Source: Vibrio rhodolitus (lineage in GTDB: Bacteria > Pseudomonadota > Gammaproteobacteria > Enterobacterales > Vibrionaceae). From it: a stretch of DNA of 64,000 nucleotides. The stretch lies in NCBI RefSeq assembly GCF_003350325.1, contig NZ_QLYZ01000013.1, positions 62,001 through 126,000 on the forward strand. The letters are read 5' to 3'. The notes beneath the pieces are model-generated. The model was not told where the DNA came from, did no database searches, and saw only the letters and a list, made by a program, of their open reading frames with translations. A program made the position numbers and the translations under genes. Shown piece by piece: positions 1 to 9,502 of the stretch; the stretch's first letter is position 1, and every line of letters begins with the position of its first letter.

Positions 1-1579
1 CTAGATGCGAATCTTCGTCGTCACCGATTGGTGTCTCCATTGAGATTGGCTCTTTAGCGATTTTCAGTACTTTACGGATCTTATCTTCTGGCATTTGCAT
101 ACGCTCAGCCAGTTCTTCCGGTAGCGGCTCACGACCCATCTCTTGTAGCATTTGACGCGAGATACGGTTTAGCTTGTTGATCGTTTCGATCATGTGCACC
201 GGAATACGGATCGTACGTGCTTGGTCTGCGATAGAACGCGTGATCGCCTGACGAATCCACCAAGTCGCGTAAGTTGAGAACTTGTAACCACGACGGTATT
301 CAAACTTATCAACCGCTTTCATTAGACCGATGTTACCTTCTTGGATGAGATCCAGGAATTGTAGACCACGGTTGGTGTATTTCTTCGCGATAGAGATTAC
401 AAGACGTAAGTTCGCCTCAACCATCTCTTTCTTCGCACGGCGAGCTTTCGCTTCACCGATAGACATACGACGGCTGATGTCTTTAATGCTTTGAACCGTT
501 AGAGAGGTCTCTTCTTCGATCATGCGTAGCTTAGTGATTGAACGACGGATGTCGTCTTCACTTAGCTTGATCTTGTCTGCGTATGGTTTGTCAGACGCTA
601 GAATTTCATCTAACCAAGCTTCGCTTGATTCATTGCCTGTGAACAGAGTAATGAATGACTTCTTAGGCATCTTGCCGTATTCAACTGCAGCCTTCATGAT
701 CAGGCGCTCTTGAGTACGTACACGTTCCATAGAAGTGCGTAGCTCTTCAACTAGGTAGTCAAACTGTTTTGGCGTTAGACGGAATTCTTTAAATACATCC
801 AGTACTAGCTCGTGTGCAACTTGTGCTTTCGGGCTTTCTTGACCGTGCTCGTTCACTGCAAGCTGGTAGTTTTGGAATGTATTGCGAAGTGCTGTGAATT
901 TTTCTAGCGCGACTTCAGGGTCGATGCCAGTATCTTCTTCAGCTTCTTCTGAATCATCATCACCATCTTCTTCGTCATCATCTAGATCTTCATCTTCGTC
1001 TTCTAGATCTGACTCTTGAAGTTCTGAACCGATGTGAGTTGCAGTTGGTGCAGTTGTTTCTTCTGCATCAGGGTCCACAAAGCCAGTGATAAGGTCAGTC
1101 AGGCGAAGTTCTTCCGCTTGGATCTTATCAAACTGCTCTAGGATGTATGGAATAGTACCAGGGTATTCCGCAACGGCATTTTGAACTTGGTTGATACCAT
1201 CTTCGATACGCTTCGCGATGTCGATTTCGCCTTCGCGAGTTAGTAGTTCAACCGTACCCATTTCACGCATGTACATGCGCACTGGGTCAGTGGTTCGACC
1301 GATTTCACTTTCTACGCTTGAAAGTGCTGCCGCAGCAGCTTCTGCCGCGTCTTCATCGGTAATGGTGTCATCATCATTAAGAGCAAGATCATCAGCGTCC
1401 GGAGCAGTTTCCACCACTCGGATACCCATGTCATTAATCATTTGAATGATGTCTTCAACCTGCTCAGAATCTACGATTTCTGCTGGCAGGTGGTCGTTAA
1501 CTTCTGCGTAGGTCAGATAGCCTTGTTCCTTGCCTTTAATGACAAGTTGTTTTAGCTGTGACTGCGGATTTTGATCCAT
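1..1579 (-). CDS. rpoD: RNA polymerase sigma-70 factor RpoD (3' end outside window)
   Basis: Primary housekeeping sigma factor, directing RNA polymerase to -10/-35 promoters. The minus-strand reading frame begins with ATG at 1579 ([13 protein letters not shown]) and runs open to base 1, so about 526 residues are present and the C-terminal region 4 is missing. Visible are region 1.1, a very acidic non-conserved linker (a run of Asp/Glu near residues 190-220), and the strongly conserved regions 2.1-2.4 ([44 protein letters not shown]) and region 3. It is the last gene of the rpsU-yqeY-dnaG-rpoD order on this strand, 98 bp after dnaG. Truncation is due only to the window edge. Confidence 0.98.
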   Translation of the reverse strand, partial: MDQNPQSQLKQLVIKGKEQGYLTYAEVNDHLPAEIVDSEQVEDIIQMINDMGIRVVETAPDADDLALNDDDTITDEDAAEAAAAALSSVESEIGRTTDPVRMYMREMGTVELLTREGEIDIAKRIEDGINQVQNAVAEYPGTIPYILEQFDKIQAEELRLTDLITGFVDPDAEETTAPTATHIGSELQESDLEDEDEDLDDDEEDGDDDSEEAEEDTGIDPEVALEKFTALRNTFQNYQLAVNEHGQESPKAQVAHELVLDVFKEFRLTPKQFDYLVEELRTSMERVRTQERLIMKAAVEYGKMPKKSFITLFTGNESSEAWLDEILASDKPYADKIKLSEDDIRRSITKLRMIEEETSLTVQSIKDISRRMSIGEAKARRAKKEMVEANLRLVISIAKKYTNRGLQFLDLIQEGNIGLMKAVDKFEYRRGYKFSTYATWWIRQAITRSIADQARTIRIPVHMIETINKLNRISRQMLQEMGREPLPEELAERMQMPEDKIRKVLKIAKEPISMETPIGDDEDSHL

Positions 1580-1677
1580 AGACGGTATCCAACTTAGTAT
1601 TTGGTGAAGGAATTAGTATGCGAGATGCAAACCATACATGTTAACAAATTAATTGATTGCTGCCTATACAAACAGGG

Positions 1678-3441
1678 TTACGCTTTCAAATCTAGCATCA
1701 GTGCTAGTAGCTCCCTTTTTTCCTCGGCTGATAAACCGACGCTTCTTTCTTTGGCTTGCAGATTGTCAATTTGTTTTTCGACGCACTGGGACAGAATCTT
1801 GTCCAATGAGTCTAAAAATATATCCATTTCATTGTCGTCATCGAGGGGAATTTGCCATCCCGCGAGACGTAACATTAGCGCCGATTGGCTACTATTTCGC
1901 CATTGCTCAAGCAATTGACCTGTAGTGATATTGGGGTGAGCCTGACAATATTCAAGCACTTCAAGCAATAAACTTAACCCCGGAACTGTTAGGTTCTTCA
2001 CACTACTTAAATCCGGTACCATTTCAGCATAGCTCGGATTTTGAATTAGCAAAGCGATCACTTCACGCATTGGCGTGCGTTTGATTTCTTGATGGGGAAG
2101 CACGCGTGCTTCTTTTTGCCCTTCTTTGCTGATCAATTGTTGCAGTTGGCGTTCGTCCATAAGACCAAGACGTTTGCCGAGTAAGTCTCTTAGGTAAAGA
2201 CGCAGTGTTCCGCCCGGGACTTTATCGATAAGTGGTACCGCAAGGCTAGTCAGTTTTGCCATGCCTTCACGGTTAGACACGTCGACTTGTTGCATTAACG
2301 AGCTAAACATAAAGTCAGACAGAGACATTGAAGTCTCAATTTGCTGCTCGAATGCTGCTTTACCATGTTGGCGAATGTATGAGTCAGGGTCTTCACCATC
2401 GGGTAAAAACATAAACTTAAGCTGACGCCCATCGGTTAAGTATGGCAGAGCATTTTCCATTGCGCGCCACGCGGCTTCGCGACCTGCGCGGTCACCATCG
2501 TAACAACAGACCACTGTACTGGTTTGTCTAAATAAGACTTGCAGGTGATCGCCGGTGGTCGAAGTACCCAAAGAGGCCACTGAGTAGTCCACGCCATATT
2601 GCGCCAAAGCGACCACGTCCATATAGCCTTCTACGACTAGGATTCGAGGTGGTTCACGATATGCTTGCAACACTTCGTAAAGACCGTACAGCTCTTTACC
2701 TTTGTGGAAGACTGGGGTTTCTGGCGAGTTGAGGTATTTCGGTGTACCTTCGCCAATCACGCGTCCGCCAAAGCCGATCACTCGACCACGACGATCGCGA
2801 ATAGGGAACATCACACGACCGCGGAAGCGGTCATAACGGTTGCCTTTGTCGTTTTCGATCAACATGCCGCCGGAGACCAACATATCTTGGCTAGCTTGAT
2901 GTTGACCAAAGTTCTTACGCACCAGATCCCATTCGTCAGCAACGTAACCGATGCCAAACTTCTGTACGATCTCTCCAGAGAGACCACGATCTTTTAGGTA
3001 TTGGATCGCGATCTTACTGCTTGGTTGTTTAAGTTGATCGCGGTAAAACTGCCCAATGCTGGCGAGAAGATCGTACAAGCTGCGTTTTTGATCACTGCTC
3101 GCTTGAGGTTGATCATTGCGAAAATTGCCACCTTGGCGTTGTTCGCGCGGCACATCTAAGCCAAGAAATGAGGCGAGTTCTTCAATCGCTTCAACAAACT
3201 CTAAGCGTTCGTATTCCATCATAAAATCGATGGCATTACCGTGCGCACCACAGCCAAAGCAGTGATAGAACTGTTTCTCTTGGCTTACGCTAAACGAAGG
3301 GGTTTTCTCATTGTGGAATGGGCAGCAAGCACCGTAGTTCTTGCCTTTTTTCTTAAGTTTTACCCGTGCGTCGATGATATCGACAATATCAAGTCGAGCT
3401 AGGAGGTCATCAATAAAACTGCGAGGGATGTGTCCAGCCAT
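1678..3441 (-). CDS. dnaG: DNA primase DnaG
   Basis: Synthesises RNA primers for the replisome, working with DnaB helicase. The 587-residue product has the N-terminal CHC2 zinc finger (CCPFHNEKTPSF then HCFGCGAHG, about residues 39-64), the central TOPRIM catalytic core (VVEGYMDVVAL, and the YDGDRAGREAAWRA segment) and a C-terminal helicase-interaction domain. I use the ATG at 3441 (MAGHIPRSFIDDLLARLDIVD), which matches the family N-terminus, rather than an in-frame codon four residues earlier. It lies between yqeY and rpoD; a hairpin in the yqeY-dnaG gap probably limits read-through from the strongly expressed rpsU end, as known for the E. coli operon. Confidence 0.98.
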   Translation of the reverse strand: MAGHIPRSFIDDLLARLDIVDIIDARVKLKKKGKNYGACCPFHNEKTPSFSVSQEKQFYHCFGCGAHGNAIDFMMEYERLEFVEAIEELASFLGLDVPREQRQGGNFRNDQPQASSDQKRSLYDLLASIGQFYRDQLKQPSSKIAIQYLKDRGLSGEIVQKFGIGYVADEWDLVRKNFGQHQASQDMLVSGGMLIENDKGNRYDRFRGRVMFPIRDRRGRVIGFGGRVIGEGTPKYLNSPETPVFHKGKELYGLYEVLQAYREPPRILVVEGYMDVVALAQYGVDYSVASLGTSTTGDHLQVLFRQTSTVVCCYDGDRAGREAAWRAMENALPYLTDGRQLKFMFLPDGEDPDSYIRQHGKAAFEQQIETSMSLSDFMFSSLMQQVDVSNREGMAKLTSLAVPLIDKVPGGTLRLYLRDLLGKRLGLMDERQLQQLISKEGQKEARVLPHQEIKRTPMREVIALLIQNPSYAEMVPDLSSVKNLTVPGLSLLLEVLEYCQAHPNITTGQLLEQWRNSSQSALMLRLAGWQIPLDDDNEMDIFLDSLDKILSQCVEKQIDNLQAKERSVGLSAEEKRELLALMLDLKA

Positions 3442-3527
3442 AAAACCTAACAAAAAAGAAAGTGGTGAGTGGGAGAATGAATTTAAGACAGATAACTATC
3501 GCATAAATTCCATCATCCAGATACAAA

Positions 3528-3560
3528 CAAGCCGTGCGATCCAATGGAGAGCACGGCTTG
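3528..3560 (-). terminator. Hairpin between yqeY and dnaG (partial terminator)
   Basis: A 10-bp perfect stem (CAAGCCGTGC at 3528-3537 pairing with GCACGGCTTG at 3551-3560) with a 13-nt loop. On the minus strand it is followed by a short TTTGTAT tail. Position and weak U-tract fit an attenuating terminator that lowers dnaG/rpoD expression relative to rpsU, as described for the E. coli macromolecular synthesis operon. Confidence 0.6.
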
Positions 3561-3579
3561 CTGCAATATGGTTGGGTAA

Positions 3580-4023
3580 TTAAGCAAGTTTAGCGCGAAC
3601 TAAACCACTTACTTTACCCATATCTGCGCGCCCTTGAATTTGTGGCTTAAGAACACCCATTACATTACCCATGTCTTGCATGCCCGCAGCACCAGATTCA
3701 GCGATTGCAGCTTCAATAAGCTGAGCCACTTCTTCTTCGGTAAGCGGTTGAGGCATAAAATCCTCAAGTACTGTAATTTCAGCGCTTTCCACATCGGCTA
3801 AGTCTTGACGACCCGCTGATTCGTATTGAGCGACAGAGTCGCGACGTTGTTTAACCATTTTGGTCAACACGGCAAGAATGTCGTCGTCGTTCAGAGTGAT
3901 CTGTTCGTCAACTTCACGTTGCTTAATTGCTGACAGAGCTAAACGAATAGTGCCAAGGCGCAATTTGTCCTTGGCTTTCATCGCTAATTTTTGCTCGTCT
4001 TTGAGTTTATCAATCAGAGCCAT
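3580..4023 (-). CDS. yqeY: YqeY/GatB-like domain protein
   Basis: A 147-residue protein of the GatB/YqeY family (MALIDKLKDEQKLAMKAKDKLRLGTIRLALSAIKQREVDEQ), related to the C-terminal tRNA-binding tail domain of amidotransferase GatB. A charged helical N-terminal half is followed by a compact C-terminal helical domain (AAGMQDMGNVMGVLKPQIQGRADMGKVS). The exact function is not established; association with tRNA has been suggested for the family. It sits between rpsU and dnaG, the usual place in Vibrio, only 25 bp after rpsU, so it is almost certainly cotranscribed with it. Confidence 0.93.
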   Translation of the reverse strand: MALIDKLKDEQKLAMKAKDKLRLGTIRLALSAIKQREVDEQITLNDDDILAVLTKMVKQRRDSVAQYESAGRQDLADVESAEITVLEDFMPQPLTEEEVAQLIEAAIAESGAAGMQDMGNVMGVLKPQIQGRADMGKVSGLVRAKLA

Positions 4024-4048
4024 AACTATATCCTTTAGGACTTAGTTA

Positions 4049-4264
4049 TTAGTACAGGCGAACGCGACGAGCGTTTTCGCGAGCTAGCTTCTTAGCGTGA
4101 CGCTTTTGAGCAGCTGCTTTAGCGCGTTTGCGAACTGTAGTTGGTTTTTCGTAGTGCTCACGACGACGCACTTCAGAAAGGATACCTGCTTTTTCGCATG
4201 AGCGCTTGAAACGACGTAGTGCAACGTCGAACGGTTCGTTTTCACGTACTTTAACTACTGGCAT
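4049..4264 (-). CDS. rpsU: 30S ribosomal protein S21
   Basis: Small-subunit protein bS21, needed for efficient initiation on mRNAs. The 71-residue, very basic product ([27 protein letters not shown]) has the full length of the family and the Arg/Lys-rich C-terminus ([18 protein letters not shown]). First gene of the macromolecular synthesis operon; a good sigma-70 promoter lies about 100 bp upstream. The gene ends 25 bp before yqeY. Confidence 0.98.
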
Positions 4265-4361
4265 ATGCCTTTCACCTCAGGGGTTAATTCGTTAACGCTG
4301 GCATTGACAGTCCGAACGACTCTGTTCGGTCTATAACCAGCTTGATCAAAAATGGTGCGGA

Positions 4362-4391
4362 ATTTTAATCCGATCACTATGGCTTTGTAAA
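4362..4391 (-). promoter_or_regulatory. Predicted sigma-70 promoter of rpsU-yqeY-dnaG-rpoD
   Basis: On the minus strand, -35 TTTACA (4391-4386) and -10 TAAAAT (4367-4362) are separated by 18 bp. It is the best match upstream of rpsU and leaves a leader of about 90 nt. I saw no convincing LexA box (CTGT-N8-ACAG) here, unlike E. coli. Confidence 0.5.
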
Positions 4392-4725
4392 GCACTTTGT
4401 CGAGTATATACCCATGTAGCGCCAAGCTGTAGTGCAACTCGGCAAGCTTGCTGGATAAAGGCTTAGCTCGAACTTAGGGCTTATTATTTCTAAATCATGG
4501 TGTTAGTTCAGATATTAAGCCAACTATGTGCCCGACTTCGCGGGTTGTTTTGATTATGAGAAAAACAGCAATTAGCCAAGTTATTGGTGAGAAAAAACAT
4601 GCCAACTTAACAACCAATCGACAACAAAAGTAACAAACTGCTTTGGACAAAATTTGTTTGCAGTCGCAAGGCGAGTTAAGATTGCCGCCAACTTGTAATT
4701 AATCAATCAACATCCCGAGTAGACC
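4392..4725. other. Divergent rpsU/tsaD intergenic region
   Basis: About 330 bp between the rpsU promoter and tsaD. It must hold the tsaD promoter, but I see no strong -35/-10 pair. No ORF with a credible ribosome binding site, no repeat and no RNA gene was recognised. Confidence 0.4.
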
Positions 4726-5742
4726 ATGCGTATTATTGGTATCGAAACCTCCTGTGATGAAACGGGTATTGCCATCTATGATGATGAGAAAGGACTGCTT
4801 TCTCACCAGCTTTACAGCCAGATCAAACTGCATGCTGATTATGGCGGTGTGGTGCCTGAGCTTGCATCACGCGATCATGTAAAGAAAACGATCCCATTGA
4901 TCAAAGCGGCGATGGCAGAGGCAAATCTAGAGCCAAAAGACATCGATGGTATTGCTTATACAGCAGGCCCGGGCCTGGTTGGTGCGCTATTAGTCGGTGC
5001 CACAATTGGACGCAGCCTTGCTTATGCTTGGGGTGTGCCGGCAGTGCCAGTTCACCATATGGAAGGTCACTTGCTAGCGCCAATGCTAGAAGATAACCCA
5101 CCACCATTCCCGTTTGTGGCGGTTTTGGTTTCTGGCGGTCACTCGATGATGGTGGAAGTAAAAGGCATCGGTGAGTACAAGATCCTTGGTGAGTCGATTG
5201 ATGATGCAGCCGGCGAAGCGTTTGATAAAACCGCTAAGCTAATGGGCTTGGATTACCCAGGTGGTCCACTGCTGTCTAAACTGGCAGAAAAAGGGACGCC
5301 AGGTCGATTTAAGTTCCCACGTCCAATGACTAATGTACCGGGATTGGATATGAGTTTCTCAGGCCTAAAGACCTTTACTGCGAATACTATCGCTGCCAAT
5401 GGTGACGATGAGCAAACTCGCGCGGATATCGCACTCGCTTTTGAAGAAGCGGTATGTGGCACGCTGGTGATCAAATGTAAGCGCGCACTGGATCAAACTG
5501 GCTTTAAACGCATTGTTATTGCGGGTGGCGTAAGTGCTAATAAGCGTCTTCGCGCTGAACTTGAGAAGTTAGCGAAGAAGATCGGTGGTGAAGTGTATTA
5601 CCCACGCACCGAGTTTTGTACTGATAATGGCGCCATGATCGCCTACGCAGGTATGCAGCGCTTGAAGAACGGCGAAGTGGCGGATCTTGCTGTTACCGCA
5701 AAACCTCGCTGGCCGATTGATCAACTTGATCCTATCGCTTAA
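4726..5742 (+). CDS. tsaD: tRNA N6-threonylcarbamoyladenosine transferase TsaD
   Basis: Transfers the threonylcarbamoyl group to A37 of ANN-decoding tRNAs, in complex with TsaB and TsaE. The 338-residue product is full length for the Kae1/TsaD family and shows the ASKHA-fold motifs: the N-terminal [10 protein letters not shown] phosphate loop, metal ligands in HMEGH (H111, H115), the SGGHS motif, GEAFDKTAK, and the C-terminal TDNGAMIA motif with the third metal ligand. Its start is ATG at 4726. It is divergent from rpsU, a conserved arrangement in gammaproteobacteria, and is followed by a rho-independent terminator. Confidence 0.98.
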   Translation: MRIIGIETSCDETGIAIYDDEKGLLSHQLYSQIKLHADYGGVVPELASRDHVKKTIPLIKAAMAEANLEPKDIDGIAYTAGPGLVGALLVGATIGRSLAYAWGVPAVPVHHMEGHLLAPMLEDNPPPFPFVAVLVSGGHSMMVEVKGIGEYKILGESIDDAAGEAFDKTAKLMGLDYPGGPLLSKLAEKGTPGRFKFPRPMTNVPGLDMSFSGLKTFTANTIAANGDDEQTRADIALAFEEAVCGTLVIKCKRALDQTGFKRIVIAGGVSANKRLRAELEKLAKKIGGEVYYPRTEFCTDNGAMIAYAGMQRLKNGEVADLAVTAKPRWPIDQLDPIA

Positions 5743-5752
5743 TAAATGATGC

Positions 5753-5780
5753 AAAGGTCGCTTAACAGCGGCCTTTTTTA
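5753..5780 (+). terminator. Rho-independent terminator of tsaD
   Basis: Ten-pair stem (AAAGGTCGCT / AGCGGCCTTT, with one G-U pair) and a 4-nt loop, followed by a T run. It lies 11 bp after the tsaD stop codon. Confidence 0.8.
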
Positions 5781-5848
5781 GCAATATCAAAAATAACCAC
5801 GTTGTCTTTCTTTTATAGAGAGCAAAATCATAATCAATGGATAGAAGT

Positions 5849-6667
5849 ATGAAGCAATTTATCATCGATGATCGTCAGATGGCTTACCTTGATGTTGGGC
5901 AAGGTCCAGTCTTGCTGTTTGGGCATAGCTATTTGTGGGATAGCAAGATGTGGGCTCCGCAAGTTGAGCGTTTGAGCCAATCCTATCGTTGTATCGTGCC
6001 GGATCTTTGGGCGCATGGTGAGTCTGATTTTGCGCCAAGCTCAACCCGCTCATTGCAAGATTATGCCAAGCAAATTCTCGCTTTGTTGGATCACCTTGAG
6101 ATCGACGAGTGTCTGATGATTGGCTTGTCAGTAGGCGGCATGTGGGGGACAGAGTTGGTAACGCTTGCCCCTAGCCGTGTGAAAGGTCTGGTATTGATGG
6201 ATACCTTTGTGGGTCTAGAGCCGGAAGTTGCGCACAAAAAATATTTCGACATGCTCAGCACTATCGATAAGCAGCAAGCAGTACCTCAAGCGATAGCAGA
6301 GGTAGTTGTGCCGCTGTTTTTTGCAAATAATGCCGAGCAAAATTCGCCAGAGCTGGTCGCGAGTTTTAGACAGCACCTGCTTGCGATTCAAGGCAAGCAG
6401 GCGAGTGAGATTGCGCGTATCGGACGCATGGTGTTTGGCCGTCGAGATCAGTTTGAAGATATTGAGAAATTTGCGTTACCAACACTTATCTCGGTAGGAC
6501 AAGAAGATAAACCACGCCCGGTGCTTGAATCTTATTTAATGCAAGATTGTATTGATGGCGCGGAATTGGTGCAGATCCCAAATGCAGGACATATCTCGAA
6601 TCTAGAGCAACCTGAGTTTGTCAGCGACATGCTTGAACGTTTTGCAGAGCGTGTTTACGCTGCGTAA
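5849..6667 (+). CDS. Alpha/beta hydrolase
   Basis: A 272-residue alpha/beta-hydrolase-fold protein of unknown substrate. The nucleophile elbow is GLSVGG, the N-terminal oxyanion region is LLFGHSYLWDS, and the C-terminal catalytic His is in NAGHISNLEQPEFV, with a plausible acid in ISVGQEDKPRP. Overall it looks like the esterase / 3-oxoadipate enol-lactonase-like branch, but aromatic-degradation neighbours are absent, so no specific reaction is assigned. An in-frame ATG at 5837 is the alternative start; 5849 is preferred because of the GGA spacing upstream and a more family-like N-terminus. It is convergent with plsY and shares a bidirectional hairpin with it. Confidence 0.85.
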   Translation: MKQFIIDDRQMAYLDVGQGPVLLFGHSYLWDSKMWAPQVERLSQSYRCIVPDLWAHGESDFAPSSTRSLQDYAKQILALLDHLEIDECLMIGLSVGGMWGTELVTLAPSRVKGLVLMDTFVGLEPEVAHKKYFDMLSTIDKQQAVPQAIAEVVVPLFFANNAEQNSPELVASFRQHLLAIQGKQASEIARIGRMVFGRRDQFEDIEKFALPTLISVGQEDKPRPVLESYLMQDCIDGAELVQIPNAGHISNLEQPEFVSDMLERFAERVYAA

Positions 6668-6677
6668 ATGATGAAGT

Positions 6678-6704
6678 GATCAGGTTTTAGTCTGAAACCT
6701 GATC
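6678..6704. terminator. Bidirectional hairpin between hydrolase gene and plsY
   Basis: Ten-bp perfect stem (GATCAGGTTT at 6678-6687 with AAACCTGATC at 6695-6704) and a T-rich stretch on the plus side (ACTTTCTTTT). It overlaps the last codons of the minus-strand plsY gene and probably terminates the convergent hydrolase transcript. Confidence 0.6.
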
Positions 6705-7295
6705 GACTTTCTTTTCTCCCAATTTTGGCTCAGTCCCCTCATATAAGCGACGTATGTTTTGATGGTGACGAAAAACGATCAAGCAACATAGCATCGCAAC
6801 AGGTAGGGTATATTGGGGTTTGATCATCCAAGTATACATAGGTGCTAATAGCACTGTGACTAGAGCGGCAAAAGAAGAATAACGAAAGATCAAGGCGACC
6901 ACGATCCAAGTGGCGATCACCATGGCAGTAAGATCGAGTCCGATTGGCGCTATTGCACCTAACGCGGTTGCGACACCTTTACCGCCTTTAAAGTGGAAAA
7001 ACAGCGGGTACATATGACCAAGACAGGCAGCGATAGCAGCCAGTCCAAGCATTAAAGGGTCAATGCCCAGATAGTAGCCACTCCAAACTGGAATCGTGCC
7101 TTTTAACATATCACACAGCAATACCGAAACCGCGGCTTTACGTCCTCCGATCCGCAGGACATTGGTGGCGCCAGGGTTGTTGGATCCAACGTTGCGTGGA
7201 TCAGGTAATCTGAGTACGCGACAGATCAAGACGGCACTTGAGATCGAACCTAACAAGTAGGCTGAAATGATCATGGCAAGTGCTAATGGCGTCAT
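6687..7295 (-). CDS. plsY: Glycerol-3-phosphate acyltransferase PlsY
   Basis: Integral membrane enzyme that acylates glycerol-3-phosphate with acyl-phosphate, the first step of phospholipid synthesis. The 202-residue product has the PlsY signatures: [25 protein letters not shown] and [13 protein letters not shown], among about five to six membrane segments. I place the start at ATG 7295 ([17 protein letters not shown]), because the 17 extra upstream residues are not family-like. Divergent from folB, as in many gammaproteobacteria. Confidence 0.96.
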   Translation of the reverse strand: MTPLALAMIISAYLLGSISSAVLICRVLRLPDPRNVGSNNPGATNVLRIGGRKAAVSVLLCDMLKGTIPVWSGYYLGIDPLMLGLAAIAACLGHMYPLFFHFKGGKGVATALGAIAPIGLDLTAMVIATWIVVALIFRYSSFAALVTVLLAPMYTWMIKPQYTLPVAMLCCLIVFRHHQNIRRLYEGTEPKLGEKKVDQVSD

Positions 7296-7451
7296 AAAAG
7301 GTAAGCTCGATAAACTGGTGTTTAAAATGCAAGTAGTTGCTATCATATCGCGCTTGCTACGAGCAAACTACTCACAGCAAACATTTGATAGCAAAATAGT
7401 ACGATTTTTTCTCTTTATTGGGTATCCGACCTGTACAGGAAGCGTGAAAGC

Positions 7452-7805
7452 ATGGACAAAGTATTTATAGAACAACTCGAAGTTATCACTACGATCGGTG
7501 TGTATGACTGGGAGCAAGAGATTAAGCAAAAGCTCGTTCTCGATATTGAAATGGCACACGATAACCGCCCTGCGGGTAAAAGTGATGATGTGCAAGATGC
7601 TTTGGATTATGCCAAGGTCAGTGCCGCGGTGTTAAACCACATCGAAACTGGACGTTTCTTGTTGGTTGAGCGCGTAGCCGAAGAGATTGCAGAACTTATC
7701 ATGTCACGCTTTAACGTTCCTTGGATCAAGATCCGCTTAACTAAACCAGGCGCGGTGCCACAGGCTAAAGGTGTTGGGGTGGTGATCGAGCGAGGGCAGC
7801 AATGA
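7452..7805 (+). CDS. folB: Dihydroneopterin aldolase FolB
   Basis: Folate biosynthesis: converts 7,8-dihydroneopterin to 6-hydroxymethyl-dihydropterin and glycolaldehyde. The 117-residue product has the FolB/T-fold motifs (MDKVFIEQLEVITTIGVYDWEQEIKQ, then DYAKVSAAVLNHIE, FLLVERVAEEIAELI and the C-terminal KPGAVPQAKGVGVVIER). Its TGA stop overlaps the folK start in an ATGA junction, so FolB and FolK, consecutive steps of the pathway, are translationally coupled. Confidence 0.97.
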   Translation: MDKVFIEQLEVITTIGVYDWEQEIKQKLVLDIEMAHDNRPAGKSDDVQDALDYAKVSAAVLNHIETGRFLLVERVAEEIAELIMSRFNVPWIKIRLTKPGAVPQAKGVGVVIERGQQ

Positions 7806-8284
7806 TCACTGCCTATATTGGGGTAGGATCGAATCGCGAGCGGCACAAGCATATTCAGGCTGCGATTGAAGAATTGGCGCAAGTTGGTCAACAACTGCGT
7901 CTATCGCACATCTATGAGTGCCAAGCGGTTGGCTTTGATGGTTCGCCATTTTATAACCTAGTGGTGGAGCTAAAAACCACGCAGTCATTGACAGATTTTT
8001 CACGCGCTTTACGTACCATTGAGCTTAAATGGGGGCGGGAAGAAAACGCTGCCAAATTTGAGCCGCGTACTTTGGATCTTGATATTATCCTGTTCGGTGA
8101 GCAAGTCTCATCAGCAGATCCTAAAGTGCCCCGTGATGACATCTATCAATATGCGTTTGTGATCCAGCCTCTTTATGAATTATGCCCCGATCTTGTTGTC
8201 CCAAGTGATGGTCGAACGGTGGCTCAAATATGGGCGAGTTTCCAATCTCCCACTGTCTTAACCGAGGTTGCCCCTTGGTTTTAA
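7802..8284 (+). CDS. folK: 6-hydroxymethyl-7,8-dihydropterin pyrophosphokinase FolK
   Basis: Transfers pyrophosphate from ATP to the pterin made by FolB, preparing it for dihydropteroate synthase. The 160-residue product has the HPPK signatures: ITAYIGVGSNRE, the FYNLVVEL strand, and EPRTLDLDIILFGEQ with the Mg-binding Asp pair. It overlaps folB by 4 bp (ATGA) and is followed after 24 bp by uppP. Confidence 0.97.
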   Translation: MITAYIGVGSNRERHKHIQAAIEELAQVGQQLRLSHIYECQAVGFDGSPFYNLVVELKTTQSLTDFSRALRTIELKWGREENAAKFEPRTLDLDIILFGEQVSSADPKVPRDDIYQYAFVIQPLYELCPDLVVPSDGRTVAQIWASFQSPTVLTEVAPWF

Positions 8285-8308
8285 TTATTATGATTTAACG
8301 AGTTTTCA

Positions 8309-9112
8309 ATGAGTTACTTTGAAGCGTTTGTGTTGGCGTTGATTCAGGGATTAACTGAATTTTTGCCTATCTCTAGCTCTGCGCATTTAATCTTGCCTTC
8401 TGCGGTATTTGGTTGGCAAGATCAGGGCTTGGCATTTGATGTTGCTGTTCATGTCGGAACGCTTGCAGCGGTGATGATCTATTTCCGCAGCGAAGTGGTG
8501 AGTCTACTTAGTGCTTTCTTTGCCTCGATCTTTAAAGGGGATCGCAGCAAGGAAGCGAAACTGGCTTGGATGATCTTGTTGGCGACGATCCCTGCTTGTA
8601 TCTTTGGTTTATTGATGAAAGACATCATTGAACTTTACTTGCGTAGCGCATGGATCTTGGCATCAACCACCATCATTTTTGGTTTGCTGCTTTGGTATGT
8701 GGATCGTAATGCGTCACTGCTAGATGATGAATACCAAGCTACGTGGAAAAAATCACTGTTTATTGGTATCGCGCAAGCACTTGCCATGATTCCTGGCACC
8801 TCTCGCTCGGGAGCGACCATCACGGCGGCGCTCTACCTTGGCTTTACTCGTGAAGCAGCGGCGCGTTTTTCTTTTCTGATGTCGATTCCGATTATTCTTT
8901 TGGCAGGTGGCTACTTAGGTTTGCAACTTGTTCTCAGCGGTGAACCGGTTCACGTTGGTGTTTTGCTTACCGGCATCGTGACATCATTTATTAGTGCGTA
9001 TATTTGTATCCACTTCTTCTTGAAGTTGATCTCACGTATGGGCATGACTCCTTTCGTGATTTATCGTTTAATCCTAGGCTTTGGTTTATTGGCATTTCTT
9101 GCTGTTAACTAA
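8309..9112 (+). CDS. uppP: Undecaprenyl-diphosphate phosphatase UppP (BacA)
   Basis: Integral membrane phosphatase that recycles undecaprenyl pyrophosphate to the lipid carrier for peptidoglycan and other envelope polymers. The 267-residue, highly hydrophobic product carries both family motifs: [18 protein letters not shown] near the N-terminus and the internal repeat [19 protein letters not shown] around residue 160. About seven to eight membrane segments are visible. It lies close behind folK and a branched terminator follows. Confidence 0.97.
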   Translation: MSYFEAFVLALIQGLTEFLPISSSAHLILPSAVFGWQDQGLAFDVAVHVGTLAAVMIYFRSEVVSLLSAFFASIFKGDRSKEAKLAWMILLATIPACIFGLLMKDIIELYLRSAWILASTTIIFGLLLWYVDRNASLLDDEYQATWKKSLFIGIAQALAMIPGTSRSGATITAALYLGFTREAAARFSFLMSIPIILLAGGYLGLQLVLSGEPVHVGVLLTGIVTSFISAYICIHFFLKLISRMGMTPFVIYRLILGFGLLAFLAVN

Positions 9113-9133
9113 CGTCTAGCCCTGAATCACAAT

Positions 9134-9199
9134 AAAGACCACATAACCCAATCTCGCGCCACTCGCGACATTGTGGTATATATGTGGTCTTTGTTTTTT
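9134..9199 (+). terminator. Branched terminator after uppP
   Basis: Outer 12-bp perfect stem (AAAGACCACATA at 9134-9145 with TATGTGGTCTTT at 9181-9192) enclosing a small inner hairpin (TCGCG / CGCGA), followed by GTTTTTTC. Confidence 0.7.
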
Positions 9200-9219
9200 C
9201 TCTTCCCTAACAAAATTTT

Positions 9220-9501
9220 ATGCGCATTTTTGTTCTGATCTTATTGTTACTTTTAGGCTGGCTGCAGTACACCTTGTGGCTCGGTAAAAATGGTATGTTT
9301 GACTATCAAACGGTCAGTTCAGAGATCGAAGTACAAAATCAAGTTAATGCCAATCTGACAACTCGCAATAATGAAATGTTTGCAGAGATTGATGACTTGC
9401 GCCAAGGGCTTGATGCCATTGAAGAAAGAGCAAGACATGAACTTGGAATGGTAAAAGAGGGAGAGACCTTCTATCGCATGATTGGCGAGGAACACCATTA
9501 A
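9220..9501 (+). CDS. ftsB: Cell division protein FtsB
   Basis: Bitopic divisome protein that forms the FtsQBL complex and helps activate FtsWI septal peptidoglycan synthesis. The 93-residue product has a short N-terminal transmembrane helix ([17 protein letters not shown]), then a periplasmic coiled coil ([26 protein letters not shown] cut here as a heptad-rich region) and the conserved end [19 protein letters not shown]. It is immediately upstream of ispD, its normal neighbour. Confidence 0.96.
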   Translation: MRIFVLILLLLLGWLQYTLWLGKNGMFDYQTVSSEIEVQNQVNANLTTRNNEMFAEIDDLRQGLDAIEERARHELGMVKEGETFYRMIGEEHH

Positions 9502-9502
9502 A

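Noticed and set aside
4255..4437. Minus-strand ORF of 60 codons in the rpsU leader
   Set aside because: It covers the rpsU promoter and overlaps its start; composition is not protein-like.
4265..4440. LexA box upstream of rpsU-dnaG-rpoD
   Set aside because: No CTGT-N8-ACAG match was found, although E. coli has one in the equivalent operon.
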